DNA of 64,000 nt, taken from NCBI GenBank assembly GCA_031002005.1, contig JARYHS010008074.1, forward strand, positions 177,902,494 to 177,966,493, written 5' to 3'. The translations under genes and the position numbers were made by a program. Below, one piece after another: positions 1 through 10,350 of this stretch (the stretch's first letter is position 1; each line of letters begins with the position of its first letter). The DNA comes from Vandiemenella viatica (taxonomy: Eukaryota; Arthropoda; Insecta; Orthoptera; Morabidae). Below the pieces are notes generated by a model. That model had not been told where the DNA came from and searched no databases. It worked only from the letters and a program-made list of their open reading frames with translations.

Positions 1-504
1 CTTAACCTTAAATTAAAAAAGGTAGGTACTGTTGTTAAGTTCGTAAAGAGATTTTTTTCATTTGCGTACATAAAATAGTATGACATCTCAAATATTGCAC
101 CATAATTTCGATCGTAATATACTAAATGTAAAAAATCAGAGCTTGGAAAAAAACAATGTAAAATGCTATGATATTACCAGCACGAAAGTCGATTTACTAA
201 AAGTGCAAAATGCCGGTGCTTGAAATGTCGTATTTATAAAAATGTTACGGATTCCATTCTATCTCGGTTTAATTTATTTCCCGTGTGTCTTCTTTTTTTC
301 CACTATACATTATCTGTAATATTACAAATTACTAACTAGCCCTCTTTTGTTCAAAATTTTTGTAGAAATCAGTACAAATAGTAGACTATGATTTAGGAAA
401 CAGTGCTTTTTACTTACTGTTCAATTTCTACAAATATTTAATAAATCCGGTTCAAGTTTACGTCGCGATACAGGACGATGCTAACTTAGGATAAAATAAT
501 TTTT
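1..504. other. AT-rich non-coding DNA, nothing recognised
   Basis: No reading frame, RNA gene or transposon terminus can be supported here. It leads into the repeated units that start near 505. Confidence 0.5.
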
Positions 505-1424
505 TCAATGCGCGTGTGGTTGAGGTTTTGAATTTGTAGCGCCAATATTAGCGGAGATTGTGGTTACATTGATATTCAGTCTGGACCATAATGAAAACTG
601 AATCTTTTTTGTCACAGCCAATGGCATGACAAATTTAGTTATCAGTTATTTAAGCAAATATCATAAGCACTATGTCACATTGTGATGATATGTATCGCCA
701 CGTAAACTACTCCAGTAAATCCTTCACTTAAAACGAATGTATTCAATGGCCTAACGTAGAGACTTAATGTTTCATGAAGCAATATTGCAAGTAGTTTACA
801 ACGCGATACACCTCATTTACACGGAGTTTATGAAAGCTGCTTATTTATTACTAATAATAACTAAATGACTTCTGCCTTATACTGTAACAAAAACATTCTG
901 GTCCAGGAAGCATTTCAACCTAACCACTATCTCTGCTAATATTGCCGCTACAAAATCAAACGTTATGAACACACCTCAACACATTAAATGCATTGGAACT
1001 GGATTTCGAATAGTAACAGAATTTTCTATATCAAGATTCCTAATTAGTGTAGCATAAATTACTATCACAATTAATTTCATTATACGCCTTACTAAATCAC
1101 GAGCAGTAACAGTCACTTTATCGCGATGTAAGCTTGACCAGCAATATTAACAAATATTTTCTTAGAGTTGTAGAGAATTATGAACTTTCCGTTGTACATT
1201 GTAATTTAAAAGCATTTTAGTATAATTTTTTTAACTACGTTACTGCAATAATGAATGTAGTTTCATATGTATTCAGTATTTATTTTCCTGCGATCTGAAA
1301 TAATAATTCACGTTACTAATGTATTAATGCGCGAGTGATAGAAGCTTTGATTTTCTAGCGGTATTATTAGCGGAGTTTGTCACTTTGTTGAAATGCAACC
1401 TGGACCAAAATGAGAACTGAAACA
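505..1424. repeat. Unit of about 100 bp present three times, two direct and one inverted
   Basis: Unit A (505-600, plus), unit B (889-1000, minus) and unit C (1321-1424, plus) are clearly related. All carry a TAGCGG/TAGCGC core, a following TATTAGCGGAG-type block and then CCTGGACC or CTGGACCA, in the same order and spacing. The spacer sequences also share short blocks containing GCGATAC or GTATCGC. It could be a foldback or Helitron-type non-autonomous element, or scrambled satellite monomers. No terminal inverted repeat or target duplication was found. Confidence 0.6.
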
Positions 1425-1659
1425 TTATTAATAGTTTAAGCTTCTTTCACGAGCACCATTTTCGTGACGTCATGTATCGCTTTATAATGATATTGTATCA
1501 AAAGATATATAATAAGCTTGGATGATTTATCAGAACACACGGCATTGCTCGAAGTAAATTTTGGCAATTTATAAATGTTTTATTCAGATAGTGGAGAGTC
1601 AGACAAGCAGAGTTGGTGATTTGCCGGTAGACATTCAATTCTGTTTGAAGATTCAGAAA

Positions 1660-1881
1660 CCTACTATGAATAAAGAATCTATTACTACTTTAACATTGTA
1701 ATTTATATTTCAGTGAAGAATTAATGGATCGAAACGAACAAACTATAGTATACTGATCTACATGCAGTCAACTGTTTTCACAGATAGAGAAACGGACATT
1801 AACACTGAACATTATGAATAAAAGAATCAATTTTTACTATAATACCTAAATTTCTGATTTAAAACAGAATTAATTGATGGA
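1660..1881. repeat. Local direct duplication of about 72 bp
   Basis: 1660-1731 and 1809-1881 align along their length. Both contain an ATGAATAAA block, then an AT-rich stretch, then GAATTAATGGAT / GAATTAATTGATGG. The duplicates are separated by about 77 bp and diverged. The block lies just upstream of the first sequence shared by the two Helitron copies, so it may be part of the Helitron 5' region. Confidence 0.5.
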
Positions 1882-2324
1882 ACCCACATATCTTCAAAAC
1901 AAAATGAATATTCAGAGAGCAAATTAAGCTCACTTTAAAAAAAAAAAGGATTAGTAATTTTCAGATATTTAGCGCAAATCAAAATATACATTTTTATTTT
2001 CACAAATTTTTAATGAGATCAACGTCCTTGGGCCACTTAGGTAATTATTTGCTCTTTGAATGTTAGTAAATTTTTTGGATGTTTAGTCGCTTCCATCATA
2101 TTTTGACGTTTTGAGTTTCCATTAATTGAAACTATATTAATTTTTATTCGCAAGTCTTGAAATTAGTAATTTTAAGAGATGCCGGGTAAACGAAATTCAA
2201 ATTTTTCAATGAAATGTAAGAAAACTACGGCTGTGAAAAAAGCCAAAACCCAAGAACAAATCCTCTAGCAGAGCTGCACAGGGTTGAGCACTTAGCACGT
2301 ATTGCGGCTTCTGGATATGCTGAA

Positions 2325-3170
2325 TTGCCAGAGAAGTCACAGCAAAATGAACACTTGGTGTCTGGAAGATCACACCGGGAAAATCGCGAGCTCGGTGCTA
2401 AGAGCAAGCGGATTGGCAATCGATCTCAAAAGCTTCTGAAACACCGAAGCAAACAAAAAGACGGCAATAACAATATGCCACATATTTGGCATTGCTACGA
2501 GTTGCTGAAACACCTGAACAAACGCGAGCTCATTTCTAATGTTTTCCCGAGTATTCAACTAAATATTATCAACGACGAAAACTGGTTATGTGAGAGGACA
2601 ATACTTGCCCCGAAAAATGATTCTGGAGCTAAAATATATATATATATATATATTTTAGAGGAAATAGTCGGGGAAGTGACAACACATTCTTCCATCGATA
2701 CAGTAATGTTAACTGACGATGCTGCTACCTACCCCGTCGAGTTTTCAAATTCCTTCGAGTTATCTTGGCTATCGTCCCATAAGCTCGAGCTTAAGGTTGG
2801 CACTCGAGTTCTCCTGATGCGTAATCTCGCCCCCCCCCCCCCCTCAAGGGATTGCAATGGCACCAGATTACACATCACAGAACTAGGAAGAAACATTGTG
2901 AAGGCGACAATTCTTACCGGTGCATCTAAAGGAGAAGCCGTTATAATTCCGTGTATCCCAATTATTCCCAGTAATATTCCCTTTAAATTTAAAACATTAC
3001 AGTTCCCATTAAAAATTTCATTTTCAATGACAATTAGTAAATCGCAAGGTCAAACGTTGAAATTGGTGGGAATACACTTGGATACTCACTGCTTTTCCTT
3101 TGGTCAACTATATGTTGCCTGCTCGCGGGTATCGAGTGCAAAAAATTTACATGTTTTTTTCAGAAAATAA
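2325..3170 (+). CDS. Helitron Rep/helicase, fused N-terminus and helicase C-terminus
   Basis: This is an open frame of 281 codons. Residues 1-75 are the charged N-terminal stretch of a Helitron protein, with repeats of the type ELLKHxNK. Residues 80-281 match the end of the PIF1-like helicase: FPSIQLN, WLCERTILAPKN, YPVEFSNS, LELKVGTRVLLMRNL, CNGTRLHITELG, FSMTISKSQGQTL (helicase motif V/VI region) and FGQLYVACSRV. The Rep HUH domain and helicase motifs I-IV are missing, so an internal deletion has joined the two ends. A (TA)n run near 2635 encodes the odd YIYIYI insert and a C12 run near 2832 encodes PPPP, both probably slippage products. It cannot encode a working transposase. Confidence 0.85.
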   Translation: MPEKSQQNEHLVSGRSHRENRELGAKSKRIGNRSQKLLKHRSKQKDGNNNMPHIWHCYELLKHLNKRELISNVFPSIQLNIINDENWLCERTILAPKNDSGAKIYIYIYILEEIVGEVTTHSSIDTVMLTDDAATYPVEFSNSFELSWLSSHKLELKVGTRVLLMRNLAPPPPSRDCNGTRLHITELGRNIVKATILTGASKGEAVIIPCIPIIPSNIPFKFKTLQFPLKISFSMTISKSQGQTLKLVGIHLDTHCFSFGQLYVACSRVSSAKNLHVFFRK

Positions 3171-3556
3171 CAAGTCCTATAATATATATACCGATATATT
3201 AAACTGAAAATACTACTAACATACAGAATATTTTTATTGTTTTAAAAGTTTGATGAAGTTGTTTGGAACGAATACATTTTTGTTATTTTATTGCAGTATT
3301 TATCACTACTATCACCAATAAAAATAGCTCTAAAATTAATTGTATCGTCGTATTGACCTGGTGGCAAAGCTTCATTACATCTATGCAATCAGCCCCTTTC
3401 ATAGTCGCTTAACATAACGCAGTAATCCTACTCGGCATAGAGGACATACAGTTCAACATGGAATCAGAACCACGTGAGCATTCTGGCGACTTCACATCAC
3501 ACAACAACCTGTGCCAGTGGTGAAGGTCGAGCTAAGGACCTATGAAAATCCTCTGC

Positions 3557-3626
3557 GAGACTGGGATTCAAGCTGGGGACTTTTGCATGTCCAGTTGGGT
3601 GCCCTAAACACTGAGCAACCAGACCT
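3557..3626 (-). repeat. tRNA-like (SINE head-like) block in Helitron 1 3' region
   Basis: On the minus strand it reads like a tRNA-derived SINE head: a box A-like GGTTGCTCAGTGTTTA, about 30 nt of spacer, then a box B-like GCTTGAATCCC. The same block lies at the same place in Helitron 2 (24985-25058), so it belongs to this Helitron family's 3' end. A complete tRNA is not present. Confidence 0.55.
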
Positions 3627-3844
3627 TTCAACAAAATCTTATATTACAACACTCTTCCACGCGGACGAAGTCACGGGTAACTGCTAGTGTTGTATAATTC
3701 TATAGCAGTCTAATAATTGTTCCTTTCTTTAATAATATTATTAAAATGTTTATTGAAGTTGTGGGTTAACTATTGGTGACCATAGTGCAAATAACAGGAT
3801 ACCATGTAAATGTAATCTAGGTTGAGATTGCAAACTAGCTACAT

Positions 3845-4110
3845 ACTAGAGGACTGGAAAAATGTAATGGTATTACTGGGGTAAAGAGGAATGAAAAAAG
3901 ATACAGATATGTGTGCACAGATAAACTATTTGGGTAAATCAACATGGATTGAAGGTAAATAAGAGTAAACTTATTTGGTAAACAGGTTGAAAAATAAAGT
4001 TAGGGGGAAAATTGCTCACTGAAGGCATTAAGTGCAAAAACCTTGATCCATCATTTCATGATAAACTCAGACATTGTAAAACACAGCCAGTAATACTATC
4101 AGCATCATTT
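3845..4110 (+). pseudogene. Degraded LINE B reverse transcriptase remnant
   Basis: The sequence around 3845-3890 aligns with the DWKSTIVVPVHKGG-coding part of LINE B copy C (35818-35860). 3940-4080 then aligns with the post-RT segment that includes the GKCKYLGITF-type region. The catalytic core between them is deleted and no frame is open. Orientation is opposite to the large LINE B copy starting at 4250. Confidence 0.55.
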
Positions 4111-4249
4111 TTTTTATCATGCCCCCTTCCTCCTGAATCAGTTTCTGAAATTTTCAATTTTGGGAGATGAGTTGCTGATGTTTGGTTAATGTTTTATTGA
4201 CTCTTGCATGTTGGTTTGTGTGTAATCCTGTTAGAATAGGTGATATAAT

Positions 4250-5647
4250 GATTTTTTTTAAATTTAAAATTATTTTATTAAGTTGCGATGGAGTGCACGC
4301 CCTGGTGGCAATTTCCCTACAAACCCATCTTCTCCCTTTCCTGCACCCACCTACATTTGTCCTCTGCAAATTTTAGCTTTAAAATCATTCAACGTTTTTG
4401 CTAATTATTCTTCATTTCTCTTGGTAATTTATTCCAATCCCTGACACCCTTACCCAATAAAGAAAATCTTCCTGCAGCCTTGTGTCCTTAATCAAGTGCC
4501 AGCTTGTGGTCATGATAATCTTCTTCCTTCCATGCATTACTTTTATTTCTTACACCAATATCTTTCCATGCCTCATCACCAATATGCGATTTTTACACTC
4601 CCATGACCCTCTTTAACCCCCTCCTATCTTCGAATGAATCCCATTCCAGCTCTTTTATCATACCTGTTACTGACTGCATTCTGTGGTAATTTCGAAAAAC
4701 AACTCTAGCAGACCATTTTTCCACCCTCTCCAACTCCTGTATTTGATACACAATATGTGGGTCCCATACTACACTACCATATTCAAGCAATAGTCTGACC
4801 AAAGTTTTGTAACCCAATTCCTTAACTTCTTTCGTACATCCCATCATCACTCTCTCCAACAAGTGCAAAATTTTGAAACCTTTTCCTACCACCTGTCCAA
4901 TGTGTCCTGCCCAGTTGAGCTTGTTATCAAATGTTATGTCAAGATATTTACATTTCAAGTCTTCAACAAGCAATTCTTTCACCACCTTATAATCATAATC
5001 AATCTTTAGTTTTTTATTTGTGTATCTAATAAGCTGACTTCTTTGCATTTATCTTCATCCCATGTTTACCAACCCAACTAGATATCCTGCACAGATCACT
5101 CTGCAGCTGTTTACATTATCATTTTTTACTTCCACTTCTTTTGATATAACATTTCCTACAATAACTTTTTGTTTTCTACCTTTTAAAAATATTTCTACCC
5201 AGTAAATCACTTTCTCATCCACTCCAATAGTGTTTAGCTTATTTACTACCATTTTATGGCTAACTCTGTCAAAAGCCTTTGAAAGATCTAGTGATAACAT
5301 ACCAATTTGACCTCCCTTGTCCATTTCATCTTATATATCCTGCATGTACCCCACCAACTGAGATTCGCATGAATATCCTTACCTAAAGCCATGTTGCCTA
5401 CTTGCAAACCACTTATGCTCCTCACCCATATTTCTGATGTGTTTCCATATAAATCTCTCCATCGATTTACCTACCACTGATGACAAACTGATTGGCTTGT
5501 GATTTTCGAATCTATTTTTCACACCTCCTTTATGTGCCGGCACTGCTATTACACTCTTCCAGGCCTGTGGTAAACAGCAAGTATCCAGATTCAACTGAAA
5601 TAATATTTCAATATAAATAGAATGTCACATCTGGATATCTTGAATTG
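4250..5647 (-). pseudogene. LINE B (CR1/L2-like non-LTR retrotransposon), 3' part of ORF2 and 3' UTR
   Basis: Reading on the minus strand: RT motif 1-2 (WKSVIAVPAHKGGVKNRFEN, ISLSSVVGKSMERFI, 5379-5594), motif A (LSLDLSKAFDRVSHKMV, 5055-5324), then directly the C-terminal region (LDITFDNKLNWAGHIGQVVG, 4593-5048). The stretch that should hold RT motifs B and C (the FADD box) is deleted, so this copy is catalytically dead. Frames are broken at 5594/5379 and 5055/5048. The 3' UTR near 4255-4330 ends in an AATAAAAT-rich tail, comparable to the 3' end of copy C. Its upstream half continues at 10143, beyond the inserted LINE A. Confidence 0.85.
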
Positions 5648-5864
5648 AATTTTATTTGATCCATGAAGTCATAATTTATGACATAGGACAAGTCATCAGT
5701 AATTACAATAAGTATTACAATATAATTTTTTCACACAATACAGGATTACATATCATTATTATAATTATCATACTTAAAATTGCACAGTCAATACAAGCAG
5801 CATATATATTCAACTGAAGTTAAATTAATATTTCAATGTTTTACAAGTTACAATACAAAATAAT

Positions 5865-6629
5865 TTAATCATGTTTGTTCATTTCTCGATGGTTCATATA
5901 TTCATTGACACTATAGAAGCTACTGACTAATAAAAATTTTTTTAGCTTATATTTAAAATTATGTAAATTTGATATTTGTTTTATGTTTTCAGGAAGAGAG
6001 TTGTACAGAATTTTAGGCTGGTAGAGTACACTATTTTGGTATAGAGCTTTCTTGTGCCATTCTAAATGAAAATTATTCCTATTCCTTGTTTCGTGTTTAT
6101 GTATTTCCTTATTTAGCGCTGCATATTCCTGATGTGATTTCAGGAAGCAGATACACTCAAATAAGTATATACATGGTAGAGTCAGTATTTTTAGTTCTTT
6201 AAAAAAATCCCTGCAGGATTCTCTACGTTTCATACCTCTCATGATTCTTATAGCTCTCTTTTGAAGTATGAATGCCTGTTTTGCATGTGTTGAATTTCCC
6301 CAAAAAATTATACCATATCATAATAAGCTATGCATATATGAATAGTAGGCACACAACATTATTTTCAAAGAGCAGCAATCTTTAAGCATACTTAAAATAT
6401 AACAACATTTGCTTAACTTCTTATTCAGTGATTCAACATGTTTATCCCACTTTAAATGTTCATTCAACCATATTCCTACAAATTTTGTGTCATGTACTTG
6501 TTTTATATAGGTATCTCCTATCTTCACTAAATTATTACTGTTATTTTTGTTTATTATATGAGTGAAACTAATCCATACTGTCTTTTCATGATTTACAATC
6601 AAGCAATTATCATGGAACCACTTTTCCAC
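5865..6629 (-). pseudogene. LINE A ORF2 C-terminal region
   Basis: This follows the RT domain and contains the conserved post-RT segment VHDTKFVGIWLNEHLKWDKH, then YYSYMHSLL, YGIIFWGNS and LQKRAIRIMRGMKRRESCR, and ends LPENIKQISNLHNFKYKLKKF. An in-frame TGA near 6318 falls where relatives usually have serine or leucine before YG, so the frame is split into two pieces (6318-6629 and 5865-6242) that read as one protein. A frameshift near 6640 separates it from the RT domain. Confidence 0.85.
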
Positions 6630-7186
6630 TTCTTTTGTTGTTGCAGTAATTTTCTGCTGTAGGTCAACTTCATCCTGCCCTTTATAAAAATATTAGTGTC
6701 GTCTGCAAACAATACCTCATCAGCTGTTAATAAATGATTTGGTAAATCATTTATATATATAAGAAATAGTAAGGGTCCTAAGACTGAGCCTTGTGGTACT
6801 CCGTGGTCAACTTTCTGATACTCTGAAAAATATTCTTTACCATCATGACATACTTTTACTCTCTGGTACCTGTTGGAGAGATATGATTTAAACCAATCAT
6901 ATGCTTTGCCCCAAATACCATATCTGTACAATTTTATTAATAAGAGGTCATGTCTAATAAGATCAAAGGCCTTGGACAGGTCTAAGAATAACCAACTGTT
7001 TATTTCATCCTTATCCACTGCATTGAGAACAGTATTCAGAAAATTGTAAATGGCTGTTTCTGTGGACCTATTTTTCCTAAACCCATGTTGTGAATTGCTT
7101 AGTATTTTGTTTCTACTGAGAAAATCAGTGAGCCTTTCATACATTACTCTTTCAATTATTTTTGAAAAGCCAGGCAGTATAGACAC
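6599..7186 (-). pseudogene. LINE A ORF2 reverse transcriptase domain
   Basis: RT motifs are in order: FSKIIERVMYERL, NSQHGFRKNRSTETAI, WLFLDLSKAFDLIRHDLL (motif A, catalytic Asp), [20 protein letters not shown] (motif B) and [10 protein letters not shown] (motif C, both Asp present). The catalytic residues are intact, so the domain died by frameshifts at its two ends (about 7250 and 6640), not by active-site loss. The family copies element RNA at nicked target DNA. Confidence 0.9.
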
Positions 7187-7250
7187 AGGTCTGTAGTTCT
7201 TTATGTTATATTTGTCATCCTTTTGTAAAGTGGTGTTACTGTTGAATACT

Positions 7251-8687
7251 TTAGTTCTGTTGGGAATATTCCTGCACTAAAGAATCATTAATAATATCTG
7301 TAAGGTGGGAAACAATGGATCCTGAGCTGTGTTTAATGATTTTATCTGGGATCCCATCAATACTGCAGGACATTTTATTTTTTAATTTAGAAATAGCATT
7401 TCCTACTTCTGTTATAATAACTGGATATAGAAACATAGTTTTTTCATTCATGGGGACATTTATATTACCATTTCTACTGCACATCTCATTGGTGAAATTT
7501 TTTGCTATGTTTGTGTAGTGTTTACTGAAAATATCTGCAATCTTTTTTGGGTCCTGAATAATTTTTCCTTCACTTTTTATAACATATGAATTAGTTTTTG
7601 CTTTCAAATTGCCTGTGCTTTTATTTATAATTTTCCAAATGGATTTAATTTTATTTGAGCTCTTGGAAATATATGTATCATTTGTCTGCTTTTTTGCTGC
7701 TAATATTACTTTTTTGAAAAATTTTCTATAGCATTTTACATGTGACTTTAAATTTTTATTTTGTTTGGCTAATTTGTTTAAAATTCTAAGATTTTCTGCA
7801 GAATTTTTAATGCCCTGGGTTATCCACGTGATTGGATTGCTTGTAATTCTAACTCTTTTTAATGGGAATGCATCTTCAAAACAATACTTATAATTAGACA
7901 TAAAACAATTGAACTTATCATCTATACTATTATGCATTCCTTCCCCCCACTTCATATTTTGAAGCATGTAGTTGAAAGTCACGATATTATCATCATTAAA
8001 GGACCTCCTCTGCACATACTTTTCACCAGTCCTGCAAGATTTGGTAAATATGTTCTTTACAGATAATTTAATAGCCAGATGATCACAGAAACCCATATCT
8101 ATTGTTGTGATGTTATAGTTACATATTTCCTTGTTGATAAATATTTGGTCAATTGCAGACTCACTCCTGTTGCCATACCTAGTGGCATCATACACAGTTG
8201 TATACATATTATAAGACATAAGCAAATTTATTAGCTGTTGCTTTCTAACACAATTACCATTAAAATCAACATTAAAGTCCCCAACTAATACTATATGGTT
8301 TGTTTGATTTTTTAGTTCACTTAGAAGATCTTCCATGTTTTCTAAGAACACTGTAAAGTTGCCAGATGGTGATCGATATATACACACAATAGTAATTTTA
8401 CATTCTATAAGTACACATGCAGAGTATTCAAAATCTTTTTCAAGACATTTGGCACTTTTCAGTCTTATTTCCTTTGACTTCAAATTAGTTTTAACATATA
8501 TACATGACCCACCACACTTGTTGGTTTCTCTGCAGAAACTACTTACCAATTCAAAATTTGGAATGTGAGCTGAGCTTGTTTGAAATTCTTGCAACCAGTG
8601 CTCACTTAGACACAAAACTGATACATCATTCAAACTGTTACTTAACAACACTTCATATTCACTTAGTTTATTACTTAGACCTTGCAC
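7251..8687 (-). CDS. LINE A ORF2 endonuclease and linker
   Basis: An open frame of 478 codons holding a complete apurinic-like endonuclease domain: LCLSEHWLQ (catalytic Glu), GGSCIYVK, IVCIYRSPSGN, IVLVGDFNVDF (Asp/Asn), SAIDQIFIN and GFCDHLAIKL (catalytic Asp-His). Residues 240-478 are the linker towards RT, with DPKKIADIFSKHYTNIAKNF and SCSIDGIPDKIIKHS, typical of the segment before RT motif 1. The frame is lost at about 7250; shifting by one base continues into IKNYRPVSILPGFSKIIERV. The true ORF2 start may be a few codons upstream. This is the longest intact transposon frame in the window. Confidence 0.9.
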   Translation of the reverse strand: MQGLSNKLSEYEVLLSNSLNDVSVLCLSEHWLQEFQTSSAHIPNFELVSSFCRETNKCGGSCIYVKTNLKSKEIRLKSAKCLEKDFEYSACVLIECKITIVCIYRSPSGNFTVFLENMEDLLSELKNQTNHIVLVGDFNVDFNGNCVRKQQLINLLMSYNMYTTVYDATRYGNRSESAIDQIFINKEICNYNITTIDMGFCDHLAIKLSVKNIFTKSCRTGEKYVQRRSFNDDNIVTFNYMLQNMKWGEGMHNSIDDKFNCFMSNYKYCFEDAFPLKRVRITSNPITWITQGIKNSAENLRILNKLAKQNKNLKSHVKCYRKFFKKVILAAKKQTNDTYISKSSNKIKSIWKIINKSTGNLKAKTNSYVIKSEGKIIQDPKKIADIFSKHYTNIAKNFTNEMCSRNGNINVPMNEKTMFLYPVIITEVGNAISKLKNKMSCSIDGIPDKIIKHSSGSIVSHLTDIINDSLVQEYSQQN

Positions 8688-8768
8688 ATTTTGATACAGA
8701 ACTGTAACTAGTTCATTGACCCTTTTTATATGCGCTCCTGTTACTATGTTGAATATTGCAGGTCGATT

Positions 8769-10138
8769 CTATGGGTGTATTGTTTTGGACTGTGGCCACC
8801 AAAAATCCTCACCTCTTGGTGGTGGATGTCTCCTTCGGGATGGTTGTTTTCTTCTAAAAACATCCATTTCACTTTCAGTAGCACTTACAGGATTTTTGGT
8901 AGACAGTTCTTTAGGGTTAGTATTTTGAGTAGTGCATACCTGATTGGATGTTGCATCAACCACTGTTGTTGTAACAGATAACTCTGTAGTGTCCAGGACA
9001 GAATTCTTGTGTTCTACATACACAATTGGTATTTGATATACTATTGGTAGATCTTTCACTTCAAATTGAGTGTGACTTGCATTTTCGGTTTTTGTTGTAA
9101 TATAATGCAAAATCTGTTTAGCTAATGCTACTTTCCCTTGTAGTTTCGGTGCATGCCATGTCTTGTAAATTTGTCTCTGGGACAATTCACTTTCAAATAT
9201 TTGACATTTGTAAATGCTTTGCAGATTTTTTCGTATTTCCGATTTGTAGCCTCAATTTCATTGTTTACACATGAGGCTGGTATCAGGTCATGTCTGTGGG
9301 GAATGCTGACTACATACACATTTATATTGTTCATTTTTCTTAATTTTTCTGCTAAGGTTCTTGTTGCTGCTTTCGCTTCATTTTTGTAGACGTCATTATC
9401 GCCACCTATAATCACGCAGCTGTCTCCAGTGTTAAAGTCCCACATTTTATCAAAATCTTTCACTATTTCACTCAACGGAGCACCAGGTTTAACTATGCCA
9501 CTAACATCGAAATTGTGATCCTTTTCAGCGATGATTCCAGCTAGGCCTTTCCCATGGCTGGAAGTAAGTAAACAAATACCAGATTTCTTCCCGCAATGAT
9601 CATCGATGCATTTTTGAATCTTGGGTGATTTCTTTTCCTCGCAAGGTTTTTCTATAACAACTTCAGTGTCATCTTCATTCTCAAAAGTTGCGGATGAAAG
9701 CAAATTAAATCTGTTTCTTGTCTCTACTTTAAAGCACTTCTGAAGATTCTTGACACGCGTAAACTTTTTAGGCCTAATAAAATTATTTTCTTCAGCTGAA
9801 CTCACATTTTCGATTATCTTTTTTACATTCTCCATTTGATGGATAAGCATGCTAGCTGCATAAATGTCCATCTTAATTGCTTCAATAACTGACTCTTCTT
9901 TTCCCAGAAAAAAATTTTCTATGGCTTCCATTCTTCCATAGCAACATTTGCGATCGCACTCACATCCCGCACTCACTGTTTCCAAATTATTTATGCAACC
10001 ACTGTGAACCCATTTTTGAATAACAGAACATAGTCTAATACCAGTTGTCACCAATTCTTTGCATAGTACACACTTTATAGATGATAGAAAGTTTATTTTC
10101 GGAGAGCAACTAACAACAACTTCTATACCGGCCGCCAT
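8769..10138 (-). pseudogene. LINE A ORF1: PHD-like finger and SGNH esterase
   Basis: The chosen start is the ATG at 10138 inside AAGATGGCGGCC; an in-frame ATG at 10156 lies in LINE B-derived sequence. Residues about 20-70 hold cysteine pairs and a histidine (CVLCKEL, HSGC, CECDRKCC) consistent with a PHD-like finger. The second half is an SGNH esterase: LLTSSHGKGL (nucleophile Ser in SSHG), VKPGAPLSEI, CVIIGGDNDV (GxND), VSIPHRHDLI and DKFTRHGMHRNYKGK (catalytic Asp and His). CR1-type LINEs are known to carry PHD and esterase domains in ORF1. A one-base frameshift at about 9140 moves the reading to VALAKQILHYI, after which a basic proline/arginine tail ends at 8769. Confidence 0.85.
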
Positions 10139-10141
10139 CTT
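10130..10141 (-). promoter_or_regulatory. YY1/Pho-like motif at the LINE A 5' end and ORF1 start
   Basis: The minus strand reads AAGATGGCGGCC at the junction with LINE B. This matches the YY1 core AAGATGGCGGC, and its ATG is the ORF1 start. The motif falls within a few bases of the apparent 5' end of LINE A. Function is inferred only from resemblance. Confidence 0.4.
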
Positions 10142-10146
10142 ACTAC

Positions 10147-10350
10147 ATCTACACAAGACCTTTTATGTTTTAAGAGCATTATTATTTCCTTCTTCATATC
10201 CTCAGGATGAGTTTCAAATTTTTTGGTCTGTTCATTTTTAGTTGTGTAGTTAAGCTTGTTCTCCGATTTAGACCCCCCTGTTTCTGATTCAATGTCCCTA
10301 ATGCTCTCACTAAACCAGTTACTTAAAAACTCTGCCTTTTTCAAATCCTC
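10147..10350 (-). pseudogene. LINE B ORF2 linker segment
   Basis: The minus strand encodes EFLSNWFSESIRDIESE then KFETHPEDMKKEIIMLLKHK, aligning with copy C (LSNRFSESIRDNNSG ... RKFEVKYEDIMKEPRNLKKHKGAGVDN). This is the stretch between endonuclease and RT. It is interrupted at 10146 by LINE A and bounded at 10339-10350 by a 12-bp repeat marking the next insertion. Confidence 0.8.

Larger units (their letters stand above)
1883..3687 (+). mobile_element. Helitron copy 1 (3' end defined, 5' end uncertain)
   Basis: The 3' end has the form expected of insect Helitrons: a GC-richer stretch ending ACTGCTAG, with CTAG at 3684-3687 followed by T. Copy 2 ends identically at 25118. From about 1883 to 2560 the sequence aligns with copy 2 at 23320-24010, giving a shared 5' untranslated region and N-terminal coding region. 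From 3440 to 3687 the two copies align again. No 5' TC terminus was found, so this copy is probably 5'-truncated; the start given is where homology with copy 2 begins. It encodes a helicase C-terminus and is internally deleted relative to an autonomous Helitron. Confidence 0.85.
5648..10146 (-). mobile_element. LINE A, near full-length CR1/L2-like LINE inserted in LINE B
   Basis: About 4.5 kb on the minus strand, containing ORF1 (PHD-like cysteines plus SGNH esterase) and ORF2 (AP endonuclease, reverse transcriptase, C-terminal domain). It interrupts LINE B: LINE B sequence runs up to about 10146 and resumes at about 5647. Alignment with copy C shows that about 20 bp of target is lost or scrambled and no clean target duplication is seen. 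The 3' terminus reads as short tandem ATTCA-type repeats rather than poly(A), as is common in CR1/L2-like elements. Frameshifts and at least one in-frame stop make it defective. Confidence 0.88.

Noticed and set aside
2829..2843. Proline run in the Helitron frame
   Set aside because: It comes from a C12 run, likely slippage, in place of one or two codons in relatives.
4154..4376. Overlapping 64-71 codon frames on both strands
   Set aside because: They lie across the LINE B 3' UTR and have no family features.
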